Assembly (NCBI GenBank): GCA_021604805.1
Contig: BQJR01000001.1
Span: 124,001 to 188,000 of the forward strand
Source: Planctomycetota bacterium
Lineage (GTDB): Bacteria > Planctomycetota > B15-G4
DNA length: 64,000 nt
Direction: 5' to 3'
In this document: positions 42,147 to 51,005 of the stretch, in pieces
Layout of the letters: each line of letters begins with the position of its first letter
How positions within the stretch are numbered: the stretch's first letter is position 1
Program-made: the position numbers and the translations under genes
Notes under the pieces: generated by a model
Databases searched by the model: none
Told to the model about the DNA's origin: nothing
Seen by the model: the letters and a program-made list of their open reading frames with translations, nothing else

Positions 42147-42152
42147 TACGCT
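42147..42152 (+). promoter_or_regulatory. Candidate -10 box TACGCT, leaderless-type
   Basis: TACGCT, 10 nt before the ATG at 42163, no ribosome-binding site. Confidence 0.4.
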
Positions 42153-42162
42153 CGGCCGCGTC

Positions 42163-43518
42163 ATGCACGCTCCCGAACCCGCTTCGCCGACTCCTTCGCG
42201 CGCGAGTCCTGCGCCGAACTCGCTCGCGCAGACCTCGCAGTCCGCGAGGGAGCCTGCGCTGGTGCAGCTCTGGGAGCGCGCGTGGTCGCGGGCCGACGAG
42301 AGCTTCGCCGCGATCCGACACGAGGCCTTGCTCGCGCGACCGCTGCCCGGCGTGGCGCCACTGATCTACTTCCTCGGGCACAGCGCCGCGCAGTGTTGGT
42401 CGGCGTTGGTGCGGCCGGCCGTGGAGCACAGCTCCTCGCGCCCGGAGTTCGAAGACCTCTTCGGGCGCGGGCTCGAAGGCCTCGACGACACCGATCCCGG
42501 CGCGCATCCCGAGCGCGCCTCGGCGGCACGTTGGCCGCGCGCCGAAGAAGTGCTCGTCTGGCGCGACGAAGTGCGGCGTGCGGTGCGCACCTTGCTCGCC
42601 AACCGTCCCGGTGACAACTCGGCTCTGGGAGATGCGGCGCGACGCTGCCTCGAACACGAGTTGCTCGCCCAAGAGCGCGTGCTCGCCATGGTGCAGCACC
42701 TCGATCCGGCCTTCTGTCAGCACGTTTCCGATCCGCGCGCCGCGAGCCTCAGCACGAGTGGCGTGGCGCGGCGCGTGCGCGTGCCCGCGGGAGAAGCGCG
42801 GCTCGGCGTCTCCCTCGAGGAGTGCCCTTGGGCCGACGCGCACGAACATCCCGAGCGGCGTGTGTCCGTGCGCGGCTTCACGGTCGAGGCCCTGCCGGTG
42901 GTGAACGGCGAGTTCTTGGAGTTCGTCGAGAGCGGCGGCTACGAGCGAGCCGAGCACTGGCAGCGAGCCGACTGGTCTTGGCGTGCGCAGCTGGGCTTGC
43001 GTCATCCGAGCACCTGGCAGCGCAGCGGCGGCGCGTGGACCTGGCGTGGCCCGTTCCAAGAGCATCCGCTCACGCGCGTGTTCGACTGGCCGGTGTCGGT
43101 GAGCCTCGCCGAGGCGCGCGCCTTCGCACACTTCAAGGGCGCGCGCTTGCTGAACGAGGCCGAGTGGCAACGCGCCGCGCACGCCGGACCCGGCAACACC
43201 TGGCGACGCTTTCCGTGGGGCGCGGCGCCGCTCGATCCGGGCCGCGCACGTTGGGGACAACCGCGGCTCGGGCCGTCGCCGGTGGGCAGTCATCCCGCGG
43301 GCGCGTCAGCCTTCGGCGTGCAGGAGTTGGTCGGCAACGGATGGGAGTGGGTCGACGACCCGCAGCGTCCGGCCAGCGACCCCGAACCCAACGAAGGCGT
43401 GTTGCTCGGGGCGTCCTGGGCCAGCGACGCAGCGCTCGTGCGACCCGGCTTGCGGCGTCGCACCTCGGCCCACGACGCGTGGTGCTTCACCAAGTTCCGC
43501 TTGGTGTGGGCCGACTGA
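42163..43518 (+). CDS. EgtB/SUMF1-like protein with DinB-like N-domain; one iron ligand apparently missing
   Basis: 451 residues. The N-terminal helical half resembles the DinB-type domain of EgtB: FLGHSAAQCW (H73) and LEHELLAQE (H165). EgtB enzymes use H plus HxxxH for iron; here the residue four after H165 is Ala (169), so the third ligand is absent. The C-terminal half is an FGE-sulfatase (SUMF1) domain (RVPAGEARLGV, VVNGEFLEFVESGGY, GARLLNEAEWQRAA, GNGWEWV, KFRLVW). The standard role, sulfoxide synthesis for ergothioneine, is therefore doubtful; no EgtD is nearby. Overlaps the convergent DUF885 gene by 32 bp. Confidence 0.85.
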   Translation: MHAPEPASPTPSRASPAPNSLAQTSQSAREPALVQLWERAWSRADESFAAIRHEALLARPLPGVAPLIYFLGHSAAQCWSALVRPAVEHSSSRPEFEDLFGRGLEGLDDTDPGAHPERASAARWPRAEEVLVWRDEVRRAVRTLLANRPGDNSALGDAARRCLEHELLAQERVLAMVQHLDPAFCQHVSDPRAASLSTSGVARRVRVPAGEARLGVSLEECPWADAHEHPERRVSVRGFTVEALPVVNGEFLEFVESGGYERAEHWQRADWSWRAQLGLRHPSTWQRSGGAWTWRGPFQEHPLTRVFDWPVSVSLAEARAFAHFKGARLLNEAEWQRAAHAGPGNTWRRFPWGAAPLDPGRARWGQPRLGPSPVGSHPAGASAFGVQELVGNGWEWVDDPQRPASDPEPNEGVLLGASWASDAALVRPGLRRRTSAHDAWCFTKFRLVWAD

Positions 43519-45301
43519 GCTCGGCTTGTTCCGCGGCGATCCAGCCGCGCACACGTTCTTGCAAGCGCTGCAAGGTCACGGCGCCCGCAGAGAGCACCAC
43601 GTCGTGGAAGCGTTCGATGGCGAAGCGCTCGCCGAGCGCCGCGCGCGCCTCGCTGCGCAAGCGCAAGATCTCGAGTTGGCCGAGCTTGTAGCCCAGCGCT
43701 TGCCCGGGGTTGGCGATGTAGCGATCCACTTCCACGATCACGTTGTTCGCGCTGAGCAAAGTGTTCTCGCCCAGGTACGTGATCGCTTCGTCGCGCGACC
43801 AACCCATGGCGTGCAAGCCGGTGTCGACCACCAAGCGTGACGCGCGCCACGCGTCGAAGGACAACATCCCGAGTCGGTCGAGGTCGCCGCTGTACAGACC
43901 CATCTCGTCGCACAAGCGCTCGGTGTAGAGCGCCCAGCCTTCCACGAAGGCGGTCGTGCCCGTGTTGCGCTGGAACAGCGGCGCGCCGGGCAGCTCTTGT
44001 GCGATGGCGATCTGCAAGTGGTGCCCGGGGATGGCTTCGTGGAAGGCGAGCACTTCGGCGTCGTAGCGCGGGCGCGTGCTGGGTTCCGACGTGTTGATGA
44101 AGTAGCGCCCGGGGCCGGAGCCGTCGGCGGGGGGGCCGCGGTAGTACGCGATCGTGCTGTGCGCCTCCTCGTGGGGCGCGATGCGCACGACGTCGCAGCC
44201 GGCGACGGGGCGGCGTCCGAACCAACCCTCGAGGGCCACACTGGCGCGCGCCAGGGCGTCGACCGCGAGCGCTTCCACCTGCTCGCGCGTGTCGAAGAAC
44301 AACGACGGGTCGTTGCGGATGCGCGCCTGCAGCTGCGCCATCTCGAGCAGCTCCTCGTCGTGGAAAACCTCGCGTCCGAGCGCGAGCATCTCGTCGCGGA
44401 TGCGCGCGATCTCGTTCCGGCCGATGGCGTGGATCTTCTGTGGCGTGAGCGGCAAGCCGGTGTGCAGCTCGGCGAGACGGGCGTAGTCGCGTGCGCCGCC
44501 GGGGAGGTGCACGAGGCCGGGCATGCTGTCGGGGCGCGCGCGCGGGAGCACCTCATCGGTGAGCGTGTCGCGCAGCGCGCGCAACGCGGGACGCAGCTCG
44601 CCCTCCAGGCCGGGGAGCAGCGCGGCGCGCAGACCTTCGCGGCGCGCTCGGGGGAGTTCGTCGCCGACCTGCGCGAGGGCCCACTGCTCGGTGGGTTGCG
44701 CGAGCAAGGCGGCGAGCTGCTCCACGACCACGCTCACGGAGCGATGATTCGCCACGCGACCCGCCTCGAGTCCGCTGAGCAGGTTGAGACGACGTTGGTT
44801 CACGAGTGCCGGCATGGCGGCCCAGCGCGTCTGCAGCGCGCGGACGTCGGCGGCGCTGACGAGCGGTTGGTCTTCGGCGAGGTTCCAGAGCCTGGTGTGG
44901 AGGTCGCCGCCCGGGCTCAGCAGCCAGTCGCCGAGCGCGAGCTCGAGCCAGGTGAGTTGCTCGTGGATCAAGCGCCGCGCCATCTGCAGCGTGGTCGCGT
45001 CGGCCTCGCTGAGCTGCGCGACCTTGATGGCGTCTGCCTGCGTCCGCAGGTTTTCCCAGCGCTGCTGCTGCGTGGCGCGCGCTTCCGGCGAGAGGTCGGG
45101 GAGCAGCGCGAGGCTGTCGGCGTCACCCCAGTAACCAGCTCGGAGCGGCTGGAACTCGATCAGCGTGTCCCAGAGTGACACGCTCAGCGTGGCGAGCGCA
45201 GGGTTCTCCACCGTGCCGGCCGCAGCGGGCCAGCGCGAGCTGGGTGTTGTGGCGCAGGCCAAGCTGAGCAACACGAGCGGCAGGGCGAGGCAGCGCAACA
45301 T
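43487..45301 (-). CDS. DUF885-family lipoprotein, predicted metallopeptidase
   Basis: 604 residues from ATG at 45301 with GGAG upstream. Signal peptide with lipobox LSLAC, so an anchored lipoprotein. The core carries FHEAIPGHHLQ (HExxxGHH zinc-type motif) and, about 35 residues later, EGWALYTERLCDEMGLY, the two conserved blocks of DUF885, a gluzincin-like peptidase family. A YFINTSEPSTRPRYDAEVLAFHE segment is also typical. Likely periplasmic or outer-membrane peptidase. It joins several peptidases in this window. Convergent with and overlapping the EgtB-like gene by 32 bp; divergent from the SDR gene. Confidence 0.9.
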   Translation of the reverse strand: MLRCLALPLVLLSLACATTPSSRWPAAAGTVENPALATLSVSLWDTLIEFQPLRAGYWGDADSLALLPDLSPEARATQQQRWENLRTQADAIKVAQLSEADATTLQMARRLIHEQLTWLELALGDWLLSPGGDLHTRLWNLAEDQPLVSAADVRALQTRWAAMPALVNQRRLNLLSGLEAGRVANHRSVSVVVEQLAALLAQPTEQWALAQVGDELPRARREGLRAALLPGLEGELRPALRALRDTLTDEVLPRARPDSMPGLVHLPGGARDYARLAELHTGLPLTPQKIHAIGRNEIARIRDEMLALGREVFHDEELLEMAQLQARIRNDPSLFFDTREQVEALAVDALARASVALEGWFGRRPVAGCDVVRIAPHEEAHSTIAYYRGPPADGSGPGRYFINTSEPSTRPRYDAEVLAFHEAIPGHHLQIAIAQELPGAPLFQRNTGTTAFVEGWALYTERLCDEMGLYSGDLDRLGMLSFDAWRASRLVVDTGLHAMGWSRDEAITYLGENTLLSANNVIVEVDRYIANPGQALGYKLGQLEILRLRSEARAALGERFAIERFHDVVLSAGAVTLQRLQERVRGWIAAEQAELSRPTPSGTW

Positions 45302-45420
45302 GATCGGGCTCCGAGTGGATCGCCGCAGCATCCCCGGCGAGCGCGCGCTGATCCAGTCCGCCGCTCGACAGTGCGCGCTGCGATGGCCAGGATGAGGCGC
45401 CCGGAGCTGAGGTGAACAGG

Positions 45421-46200
45421 ATGGTAGAGCACGCAGGAACGGCCGTGATCACGGGCGCGTCGGCTGGCATCGGCGCGGCCTTGGCGCGTCAGTTGGCGGA
45501 GGGTGGATGGGATCTCGTGCTCGGCGCGCGACGTCTCGATCGACTCGAAAGCTTGGCCGCCGAGTTGCATGCGGCGCACGGTCGACGCGTGCTCGCCGTG
45601 CCGCTCGACGTGCGCGACGGGGCCTCGCTCGACGCCTTCGCCTTGCAAGCCGAAGCCTTCGCGGGCTCGCGCGGCGTCACCGCGCTGGTGAACAGCGCCG
45701 GCCTCGCGCGCGGCGCAGGGCGCTTGCCCGACGCCACCGCCGCCGACGAAGCCGAGTGGGAAGAGGTCTTCGACATCAACGTGCTCGGCCTGCTGCGCGT
45801 CACGCGGCGCTTCCTACCCGGCATGCGTCAGCGCGGCGTGGGGCACGTGCTCAACATGGGCTCGCTGGCAGGCATCGAGACCTACGAAGGCGGCGCGATC
45901 TACTGCGCCAGCAAGTCGGCCGTGCGCGTGATCAGCAGAGCGTTGCGTCTCGAGTTGATCGGCAGCGGCCTACGCGTGTGTTGCATCAACCCCGGCATGG
46001 TCGAGACGGAGTTCTCCGAGGTGCGTTTCGGCGACACCGAAGCGGCCAAGGCCGTGTACCAGGGCATGACACCGCTCACCGGCGACGACGTGGCGCGCGC
46101 CTGCATGTGGGTGCTCACGCAACCGCCGCACACGAACATCGAGGAGCTCTGGTTGCAACCCACCGACCAAGCCTCTGCGCAGAAGGTGCATCGCGAATGA
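45421..46200 (+). CDS. Short-chain dehydrogenase/reductase, YdfG-like
   Basis: 259 residues from ATG at 45421, GAGGTG upstream. NAD(P)-binding TGASAGIG, NSAG, the catalytic Ser in NMGSLAG, and YCASK (Tyr and Lys) are all present, with INPGMVETEFSEVRF as in YdfG/3-hydroxy acid dehydrogenases. It would oxidise or reduce a small hydroxy/keto acid such as serine or 3-hydroxypropionate type substrates; specificity is unproven. Its stop overlaps the start of the PHP-domain lipoprotein gene by 4 bp. Confidence 0.93.
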   Translation: MVEHAGTAVITGASAGIGAALARQLAEGGWDLVLGARRLDRLESLAAELHAAHGRRVLAVPLDVRDGASLDAFALQAEAFAGSRGVTALVNSAGLARGAGRLPDATAADEAEWEEVFDINVLGLLRVTRRFLPGMRQRGVGHVLNMGSLAGIETYEGGAIYCASKSAVRVISRALRLELIGSGLRVCCINPGMVETEFSEVRFGDTEAAKAVYQGMTPLTGDDVARACMWVLTQPPHTNIEELWLQPTDQASAQKVHRE

Positions 46201-48230
46201 CCGCTGCTCGCGCGACTCGCTGCCTGTTGTTCGCGTGCCTCGCAGGGAGCTCGCTGCTCGGCCTGACCTGCGGCGAAGAGTCGTTGCAGCAGAACGCGAC
46301 GCGCGCGGGCGCGGAGCGGCCGGCGAGTGCGTCGCCCGACAACAGCGCCGACACCGACGCACAGGCGTCGCCCCCGCGCGACGGTCCCCCGGGCGCCAAC
46401 TGGCAAGTGGTCGACGACCTGCGCGCCGAGCGTGCCGCACGCGCACACCCCAGCGACGGCGGCGGCAGCCTGCGCTTCGTCGAGAGCCCGCCCGCGTTGA
46501 GCGTGGGCGGTCGCGCGCGCTTCGAGTTCGAGTTCGAGGTGGGGGAGCACGGCGTCGCCGAAGGTGGTCGACTCGAGTTCCTCGCGCCGGTGTCCTGGGG
46601 CTGGAGTCCGGCGTGGTTCTCGGAGCGCGCCCCCGAGCTCGGCGAGCCAGCCGGGCGCGTCGAGGTGGAGAGCCCTGAGGGTGTGCGTTGGACGGCGCTG
46701 CCCACGGGGGACGGTCGTTGCGCACTGCGTCTCGGCGGGCGCGACTTGGCCCCCGGCGAAACCCTCCGCGTGACCTTCGGCGCAGGCCCGGCCGGCGCGC
46801 GCGTGGATCGTTTCGCGGAACGGACACCGGCGCTCTACGTGCGCGTGGATGGCGACGGTGACGACGTCGCCAAACTCGTGGATGACATCCCGCAGGTGGA
46901 CATCGCACCAGGACCCGCGGCGCAGCTCGTCGCGCACCTGCCGAGCTCTGTGTCGCCGGGCGAGACCGTGCGACTTCGCTTGGCCGTGCTCGACGCGCTC
47001 GGCAACGCGTCGCCCGACTTCGAAGGTGAGCTGCACTTCCCCGACGCGCCACCCGAGTTGGGCTTGCCCGCGTCGGTGACCCTGAGCGTGGGGGACGGCG
47101 CGCACGTCGCGCTCGAGATCACACCCACGGTCACGGGGTTGTACCGCGTGTTCGTGCAAGGCCCCCACGACCTGCTCGCGCTGAGCAACCCGATGTTGGT
47201 GGTGGACAACGCCGAGCCCGTGCGCTGGGCCGACCTGCACGGTCACAGCGCTTTGAGCGACGGCAGCGGCACGCCGCAAGCCTACTTGGCCTACGCGCGC
47301 GACGTCGCCGCCCTCGACGTGATCGCGATCACCGATCACGACCATTGGGGTCTGCCTTTCCTCGACGAGCGCCCCGACCTCGTGGACGATCTGCGCAGCG
47401 CCGTCCGCGACGCGCACGCCCCCGGGAACTTCGTGGCGCTCTTCGGCTTCGAGTGGACGAGCTGGATCCACGGTCATCGTCACGTGCTGGGTTTCGGCGA
47501 ACCCGAGGAGCTGCCCTGGATCTCGTCGATCGATCCTGACTTCGAAGACCCACGCCAGCTCTGGGAACGCTTGCGTGGACTGTCCGCGCGCACCTTCGCG
47601 CACCACACCTCGGGGCATCCCGTGCGCACCAACTGGGACATCGCACCGGACCCGGTGTTGGAGCCGGTGGTGGAGGTCGCGTCGGTGCACGGCAGTTCCG
47701 AAGCCGCCGACGGCCCGGCGCCTGTGTCGGGTTCACGCGACGGCAGCTTCGTGCGCGATGCCCTGTTGCGCGGCTACCGCTACGGCTTCGTGGGCAGCGG
47801 CGACAGTCACGACGGTCACCCAGGGCTCGCGCACCTGAGCGCGGGGCGTGGCGGCGTGGCGGCCTTGTTGGGCGCCGACCTCACGCGCGAGTCGGTGCGC
47901 GACGCGCTCGACGCACGGCGCTGCTACGCCACGAGCGGCGCGCGCATCCTGTTGCGCGCTGCGCTCGACGGCGCGCGCATGGGCAGCGTGCTCGCGGCCA
48001 AGTCCGAGGCCTCGCAACTGGTCGTGGTGGCCTACGGCACGGCGCCGCTCGCGAGTGTGGAGTTGGTGCGCGGCGCGCAGGTCGTCGAGCGCCGTGAGTA
48101 CAGCGAGATGCGTCTCGACGCGCTCGAGAGCTTCGAGCTGCCGCCGCTGAACGCGGGCGAGTTCGTGTACGCGCGCGTACGCCAGACCGACGGGCACACC
48201 GCGTGGTGCAGCCCGTTCTTCGTGGAGTGA
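46197..48230 (+). CDS. PHP-domain-containing putative lipoprotein (DUF3604-like)
   Basis: 677 residues; ATG at 46197 overlaps the SDR stop. The N-terminus (LLFACLAGSSLLGLTCG) looks like a lipoprotein signal with an imperfect lipobox. Residues about 85-340 are beta-rich (Ig-like, LSVGGRARFEFEFEVG). Then a PHP-type metal domain: WADLHGHSALSDGSGTP (HxH), AITDHDHWG, HHTSGHP and GSGDSHDGHPG, consistent with a trinuclear metal phosphoesterase-like site. The C-terminal about 100 residues form another beta domain. Likely periplasmic phosphoesterase or related hydrolase; the substrate is unknown. Co-translated with the SDR. Confidence 0.85.
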   Translation: MTAARATRCLLFACLAGSSLLGLTCGEESLQQNATRAGAERPASASPDNSADTDAQASPPRDGPPGANWQVVDDLRAERAARAHPSDGGGSLRFVESPPALSVGGRARFEFEFEVGEHGVAEGGRLEFLAPVSWGWSPAWFSERAPELGEPAGRVEVESPEGVRWTALPTGDGRCALRLGGRDLAPGETLRVTFGAGPAGARVDRFAERTPALYVRVDGDGDDVAKLVDDIPQVDIAPGPAAQLVAHLPSSVSPGETVRLRLAVLDALGNASPDFEGELHFPDAPPELGLPASVTLSVGDGAHVALEITPTVTGLYRVFVQGPHDLLALSNPMLVVDNAEPVRWADLHGHSALSDGSGTPQAYLAYARDVAALDVIAITDHDHWGLPFLDERPDLVDDLRSAVRDAHAPGNFVALFGFEWTSWIHGHRHVLGFGEPEELPWISSIDPDFEDPRQLWERLRGLSARTFAHHTSGHPVRTNWDIAPDPVLEPVVEVASVHGSSEAADGPAPVSGSRDGSFVRDALLRGYRYGFVGSGDSHDGHPGLAHLSAGRGGVAALLGADLTRESVRDALDARRCYATSGARILLRAALDGARMGSVLAAKSEASQLVVVAYGTAPLASVELVRGAQVVERREYSEMRLDALESFELPPLNAGEFVYARVRQTDGHTAWCSPFFVE

Positions 48231-48266
48231 GCGCGGCCTGCCGAGCGCGCGTCGCGGGAGATCGCC

Positions 48267-48593
48267 ATGCTTGAGAACTGTTCCGATGTCGTCTCGGTGC
48301 ACGTCACGCTGCCTGCGGAAGCCGACGCCGACGCGCTCGCGCAGCAGCTCGTGGAGTTGCGCCTGGCTGCCTGCGTGAACGTGCTGCCGGGTGTGCGCTC
48401 CGTGTACCGCTGGCAGGCTGCTGTCGAGCAAGCTGCCGAGCACCTCTTGCTGATCAAGACCACGCGCGCTCGACTGGCCGCGCTCGAAGCCGCGTTGATC
48501 GAGCGCCACAGCGACGACGTGCCCTGCGTGTTGGTGCAGAGCGTGGAGGCCGGACACGCGCCCTACCTCGCCTGGTTGCGGGCGCAGCTCTAG
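48267..48593 (+). CDS. cutA: Divalent cation tolerance protein CutA
   Basis: 108 residues, normal length. Characteristic blocks LAQQLVELRLAACVNVLPGVRSVYRWQ, EHLLLIKTTRARL and HAPYLAWLRAQL match CutA1, a trimeric cytoplasmic protein with a ferredoxin-like fold linked to copper tolerance, whose molecular role is still debated. It begins 36 bp after the PHP gene on the same strand and could be read through from it. It overlaps the convergent glycosylase gene by 4 bp. Confidence 0.95.
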   Translation: MLENCSDVVSVHVTLPAEADADALAQQLVELRLAACVNVLPGVRSVYRWQAAVEQAAEHLLLIKTTRARLAALEAALIERHSDDVPCVLVQSVEAGHAPYLAWLRAQL

Positions 48594-49234
48594 TCGGAGA
48601 GCTCGGTGAGTCGCCACAGCGTCCACGCGGCCACGCTGCGCAGCGGCGCCCAACGTTCACCGCGCGCGAGCACGTCGGCGGGGCGCGGACGTTCGTCCAG
48701 CCCATCGAGGCGACGCAGGCCTTCTTGGATGCCGAGGTCGTTGCCGGGCAGCACGTCGAGCCGCCCGAGCCGGAACATCAGGAACATCTGCGCGCTCCAC
48801 ACGCCGAGCCCGCGCACCTGGATGATGCCGTCGATGATCTCCTCATCGCTGCGACGCGCGAGCTGCGCGAGCCGCAGTCGGCCGTCGAGCACGTGTTCGG
48901 CGAGGTCGATCAACGCGGCCTGCTTCGCCCCCGACGCACCTGCCGCGCGCAGCTGTCCCTCGGGCAGCGCGAGCAGGTCTTGCGGGCGCGGGAAGCGCGG
49001 TCCAGGTGTGAGCGCGCACACGCGTTTGTGGATCGTGGCCGCCGCCTTGCCCGCGAGTTGTTGGAAGAGGATCGCGCGACCCAGCGCGCCGAAGTGACTC
49101 TCGCCGCGCGCACGCGCCGGCTCGGGAAAACCCGGGAAGGCGCCGCAGCGTTTCATCGCTGCGGCCAGCGCGGGATCACTCGCGCGCAAGCGGCGCAGTG
49201 CGGCGGCGCTCGGGTGTTCTGGCGCGGCAGTCAT
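48590..49234 (-). CDS. HhH-GPD DNA-3-methyladenine glycosylase (AlkA-type)
   Basis: 214 residues. The segments GRAILFQQLAGKAAATIHKRV, ASGAKQAALIDLAEHV, EEIIDGIIQVRGLGVWSAQMFLMF and DVLPGNDLGIQEG follow the AlkA-type order, with the helix-hairpin-helix (QVRGLGVWSA) and the catalytic Asp (GNDLG). It excises alkylated bases in base-excision repair. It lacks the N-terminal beta domain of E. coli AlkA and is the shorter form common in other bacteria. Start overlaps the hemH stop by 4 bp. Ends 4 bp inside cutA. Confidence 0.92.
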   Translation of the reverse strand: MTAAPEHPSAAALRRLRASDPALAAAMKRCGAFPGFPEPARARGESHFGALGRAILFQQLAGKAAATIHKRVCALTPGPRFPRPQDLLALPEGQLRAAGASGAKQAALIDLAEHVLDGRLRLAQLARRSDEEIIDGIIQVRGLGVWSAQMFLMFRLGRLDVLPGNDLGIQEGLRRLDGLDERPRPADVLARGERWAPLRSVAAWTLWRLTELSD

Positions 49235-50238
49235 GGCGAGTTCTCACGCACGAGCTGCGCGAGCGCCTGGATCCAAGCGGGGTGCTCGTTGAGGCAAGGC
49301 ACGAGCGTGAACTCTTCGCCGCCGGCTGCGAGGAACTGCTCGGCGAGCTCGCGACCGATCTCGTCGGTGGTCTCGAGGCAGTCGGCGGGGAAGCCGGGGC
49401 ACGCGACCAACACCTTGCGCACACGCTTGGCCAAGGCCGGGACGAACTCGTCGGCATAGGGTTCCAACCAACGTTCGGGACCGAAGCGCGACTGGAACAC
49501 GAGGCTCCATTGCGACGCCTGCAGCTGCAACTCGGCCGCCAGACCACGCGCCGTGGCTTCGCAGTGCGCGCGGTAGGGGGAACCGCGTCGAACCCAGCGC
49601 GCGGGCAGTCCGTGGAAGGAGAACACGTAGTGCTCGGGGGGCGCGCGTTGCGCGTGCTCGCGGACCCCGGCGGCGAGCGCCGAGAGATACGCGGGATGCT
49701 CGGGGTAGGCCTCGATCCAGTTGCAAGCTTGGGGCGACGCGCGCTCGTCGCGCACACGTTGCAGCTCACGGCGCGCGGTCTCTGTGGTGGCCAGTGAGTG
49801 CTGCGGGAACATGGGCAGCGCCACCACGCGCTCGGCGCCCGCCGCGATCAGCGCGTCCCAAGCCTCGCCCAGCGAGGGGCTCCCATAGCGCATGCCCGCG
49901 CGCACCAGCGTGCCGGGGCCCAAGGCAGTCTCGAGCAGGCGCGCTTGCGCCAGGCTGGTGGCGAGCAGCGGGGCGCCCTCGGGTGTCCAGACGCGTTCGT
50001 AGAGCGCCGCCGAGCGCGCCGGGCGCGTGCGCAGGATGATGCCGTGCAAGATCGGCGCCCAGAGCCAGCGCGGCCAGTCGACCACGCAAGGGTCACCCAG
50101 GAACTCGGCGAGGTAACGACGGAGCGCTTCGGCCGTGGGGGCGTCGGGCGAGCCGAGGTTGATCAGCAGCACGCCGAGACGCGGCGCAGTGGCTTGCGTG
50201 GCTTCGGTCGACACGAGGGCGACGGCTCCGGAACTCAA
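49231..50238 (-). CDS. hemH: Ferrochelatase
   Basis: 335 residues. VLLINLGSPDAPTAEALRRYLAEFLGDP, RYGSPSLGEA, FSFHGLPARWVRRGSPY (metal-binding His) and VACPGFPADCLETTDEIGRE (catalytic Glu) are the standard HemH blocks. It inserts Fe2+ into protoporphyrin IX, or into coproporphyrin III in other lineages; the window cannot decide which. Haem supply fits the c-type cytochrome lipoprotein encoded at 57742. It is first in a two-gene unit with the glycosylase. The Cys-containing C-terminal extension of some Gram-positive forms is absent. Confidence 0.95.
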   Translation of the reverse strand: MSSGAVALVSTEATQATAPRLGVLLINLGSPDAPTAEALRRYLAEFLGDPCVVDWPRWLWAPILHGIILRTRPARSAALYERVWTPEGAPLLATSLAQARLLETALGPGTLVRAGMRYGSPSLGEAWDALIAAGAERVVALPMFPQHSLATTETARRELQRVRDERASPQACNWIEAYPEHPAYLSALAAGVREHAQRAPPEHYVFSFHGLPARWVRRGSPYRAHCEATARGLAAELQLQASQWSLVFQSRFGPERWLEPYADEFVPALAKRVRKVLVACPGFPADCLETTDEIGRELAEQFLAAGGEEFTLVPCLNEHPAWIQALAQLVRENSP

Positions 50239-50343
50239 CGGGTACGGGCTTCACAGCCTCGCACAGCCGCAGCTCGGATCCGAGCCGACGCGCACGGGTT
50301 CACGCGCCGAGCACGCGCTCGCGCGGCGAGTGGACGGCGTGGA

Positions 50344-50904
50344 TCAGAGCGCGGTGCTGAGTCGCCTCAGGGGGGCGCCGCTGGGCATCGCTTCACTCAA
50401 TGCAGCCTGGAGGTCGTGCACCGTTCCGGGCACGAGCGCTTGCTGAAGCAAGGCGCCGAGCAAGTCCAGCCGCGCAGGTTGAGCGCTCGGGAGCGCCTCC
50501 CCGAGCGCGCGACGCAGGCGCAGGTGCGGTTCGCCGCGGCGTGTCAGGAGCGCCGGGCGGAGCGTACGAGCTTCTGCCAGGAGCGATTCGGCGAAGCATC
50601 CGCGCTCGCGCACGCGCGCCAGCACGCTGCCTTCGCGCGGCCGTGTCCAGGCTTCGGCCAGCCGCTCGGGTTCACAGGCGCTCGCCCGGAACACCGCCGT
50701 GAGTTCATCGCTGAGGACCTGGAAGTAGTGCTCCAGGGCGGCCTCGGCCAGGCCCCATTTGCTCCCGAAGAGCGCATAGAGGCTGTGTCGATTGAGCTCC
50801 GTGCGATGAACGAGGCGGGTCACGCTGGAGGCCTGGAATCCGTGGCGCCAGAACAACTCGAGGGCACCGGGCAGCAGGCTGTCGTTGGAGTCGGAGGTCG
50901 TCAT
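50344..50904 (-). CDS. TetR-family transcriptional regulator
   Basis: 186 residues from ATG at 50904. The N-terminal helix-turn-helix (ALELFWRHGFQASSVTRLVHRTELNRHSLYALFGSKWGLAEAALEHYF) has the classic TetR layout. The C-domain (SVLARVRERGCFAESLLAE) suits a ligand-binding regulator of the AcrR/YcdC kind. It is divergent from an M20 peptidase across 101 bp containing an inverted repeat at 50943-50991, so it probably regulates itself and that gene. The ligand is unknown. hemH ends upstream on the same strand, 105 bp away, without a clear terminator. Confidence 0.9.
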   Translation of the reverse strand: MTTSDSNDSLLPGALELFWRHGFQASSVTRLVHRTELNRHSLYALFGSKWGLAEAALEHYFQVLSDELTAVFRASACEPERLAEAWTRPREGSVLARVRERGCFAESLLAEARTLRPALLTRRGEPHLRLRRALGEALPSAQPARLDLLGALLQQALVPGTVHDLQAALSEAMPSGAPLRRLSTAL

Positions 50905-50942
50905 GGGAGAGCGCACCGGGGGCTGGGTCACTTCCCGAGCGT

Positions 50943-50991
50943 GGAGCGCCACATGAACCGGACAGGCCAATTCGACAAAATGTGCAGCTCC
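50943..50991. promoter_or_regulatory. Candidate TetR operator: inverted repeat with 12-bp arms
   Basis: Arm 1 50943-50954 and arm 2 50980-50991 match at 10 of 12 positions as inverted copies, with a 25-bp spacer. Located between the divergent TetR and M20 genes, with arm 2 just before the M20 ribosome-binding site. Confidence 0.4.
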
Positions 50992-51005
50992 CCAAGGAGC
51001 CGTCG

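Noticed and set aside
45900..47690. Long minus-strand open frame (596 codons) opposite the SDR and PHP genes
   Set aside because: Shadow frame; the plus-strand genes carry complete catalytic motifs.
50239..50343. Terminator between hemH and the TetR gene
   Set aside because: GC-rich stretches pair only imperfectly, and both genes read in the same direction; no convincing stem.
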